Shown here: positions 63,391-64,000 of the stretch, piece by piece
Layout: each line of letters starts with the position of its first letter
How positions within the stretch are numbered: the stretch's first letter is position 1
Source: Microbulbifer sp. VAAF005
GTDB lineage: Bacteria > Pseudomonadota > Gammaproteobacteria > Pseudomonadales > Cellvibrionaceae
Assembly: GCF_030012985.1 (NCBI RefSeq)
Contig: NZ_CP120233.1
Location: 186,001 to 250,000, forward strand
DNA length: 64,000 nt
Direction of reading: 5' to 3'
Translations under genes and position numbers: made by a program
Notes under the pieces: model-generated
The model's input: the letters and a program-made list of their open reading frames with translations, nothing else
Database searches by the model: none
What the model was told of the DNA's origin: nothing

Positions 63391-64000
63391 CTAGGCTCTG
63401 GTTTTACGCCAAATTATGCGAATCATATAAAATAAAAATAGGGTGATAAGAGTCCAAGGTAAAAGGTATGCGATTGCAGTGATTGCCTCAGATAGCCCGT
63501 CAGACAAGTTTTCACCAAAATGAGATAGGGAGTCTGATATGGGAGCCCAGAAAGGGGTGTAGGATTTTGAGTACAACTCAATTTGAACCACATCCATCTG
63601 AGTTCGCTTGAACAGTTTAGCTTTTTTTCCCTGTAAATACTCAATATCAGATTGTACCGATGCTAACTTTTCAGCAACCTTGATTAGAGTATCGATGTCA
63701 CTGGCAGATTTTTGTTCCAGCTCTACAAGCCTCGACTGATACTGGAGTAACATTTCAAGGCGCTTTTGGTTGTCGATAATGACATCTTGTAAATCTTCTG
63801 CTTTGGTTTCTCGCTGTATCACTCCTCCTTGCTCTGATGCCAGATCAATGATTTTGTCGACCCCGTTGGGGTGGATTCTAAAGTGGATCCTTCCGTAGGG
63901 CTTTTCATCATTACTGAGACTAGAATGCAATATTGTGCTTTCTTTCTCCATCTCTTGCTGGCAGAGAAATTGGAGCTTATGGAATACAGGTTTAACCTCT
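63391..64000 (-). CDS. DUF4349 domain-containing protein, 5' end outside the window
   Basis: The frame from an ATG at 63951 gives 186 residues, but it stays open to base 64000, so the true start is probably beyond the window. Visible parts: a strand region ending IHFRIHPNGVDKIIDLASEQ, a coiled coil (ETKAEDLQDVIIDNQKRLEM to KLASVQSDIEYLQGKKAKL) and one C-terminal transmembrane helix (LLPWTLITLFLFYMIRII) followed by basic residues. This is the DUF4349 layout. The family normally starts with a lipoprotein or Sec signal, which is not seen here. Function unknown. Confidence 0.8.
   Translation of the reverse strand, partial: EVKPVFHKLQFLCQQEMEKESTILHSSLSNDEKPYGRIHFRIHPNGVDKIIDLASEQGGVIQRETKAEDLQDVIIDNQKRLEMLLQYQSRLVELEQKSASDIDTLIKVAEKLASVQSDIEYLQGKKAKLFKRTQMDVVQIELYSKSYTPFWAPISDSLSHFGENLSDGLSEAITAIAYLLPWTLITLFLFYMIRIIWRKTRA

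Noticed and set aside
1..64000. CRISPR arrays, tRNA or rRNA genes, insertion sequences and prophage modules
   Set aside because: No regularly spaced direct repeats, cloverleaf-type sequences, transposase motifs or phage structural genes were found on reading either strand.

Overview
The window reads as chromosomal DNA of a marine-type gammaproteobacterium, most likely a Cellvibrionales genus such as Microbulbifer. That is an inference from the gene complement (LolCDE, AsnS, MurI, RmuC, a PhhA/PhhR pair, a GntR-prpB-prpC-acnD-prpF propionate cluster, a large TonB-dependent receptor) and from intermediate GC that drops in accessory islands. No rRNA, tRNA, CRISPR array, insertion sequence or prophage was recognised.

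Layout. 1-6.5 kb (GC-rich, minus strand): a UvrD-type helicase (runs off the left edge) and a PD-(D/E)XK nuclease in an ATGA-coupled AddAB-like pair, then murI. 6.8-9.6 kb: rmuC, an AEC-family transporter and a DUF2489 protein. 9.6-13.3 kb: an AT-rich island of small orphan genes, one resembling a Rieske-fold protein without cluster ligands. 13.3-20.9 kb: amidohydrolase, CPA2 antiporter, Lrp regulator, phenylalanine hydroxylase divergent from its PhhR/TyrR-type regulator (with a consensus TyrR box overlapping the regulator's ribosome binding site), a DUF962 protein, a CaiB/BaiF CoA-transferase and a VOC protein. 21.3-29.2 kb: a 2,422-residue secreted SpvB/FG-GAP/RHS polymorphic-toxin-type protein with a candidate small membrane partner gene. 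29.2-33 kb: mostly gene-poor, with an AraC regulator and a small membrane protein. 33-38.2 kb: TetR regulator plus an RND efflux adaptor and permease. 38.5-42.2 kb: small accessory genes, including a possible Tse2-like ADP-ribosyltransferase-fold protein. 42.2-44.2 kb: a Tat-signal GMC oxidoreductase. 44.2-47 kb: asnS, an L,D-transpeptidase and a small periplasmic protein. 47-53 kb: an Abhydrolase_9 protein, lolC, lolD, lolE, a small membrane protein and a DUF2062 protein. 53.3-60 kb: the methylcitrate-cycle operon. 60.6-63.3 kb: a TonB-dependent receptor. The right edge holds a partial DUF4349 protein.

Functional threads. PhhA converts phenylalanine to tyrosine under probable PhhR control. 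PrpB, PrpC, AcnD and PrpF make up the AcnD/PrpF version of the methylcitrate cycle for propionyl-CoA, with a GntR/FCD regulator that has two matching inverted repeats upstream. LolCDE export lipoproteins.

Three genes between 48.3 and 52.3 kb (abhydrolase, lolC, small membrane gene) are each broken by what looks like one missing G in a five-G run, and the RHS C-terminus may have a similar defect. Since lolC is normally essential, sequence error is the simplest explanation, but this is untested.
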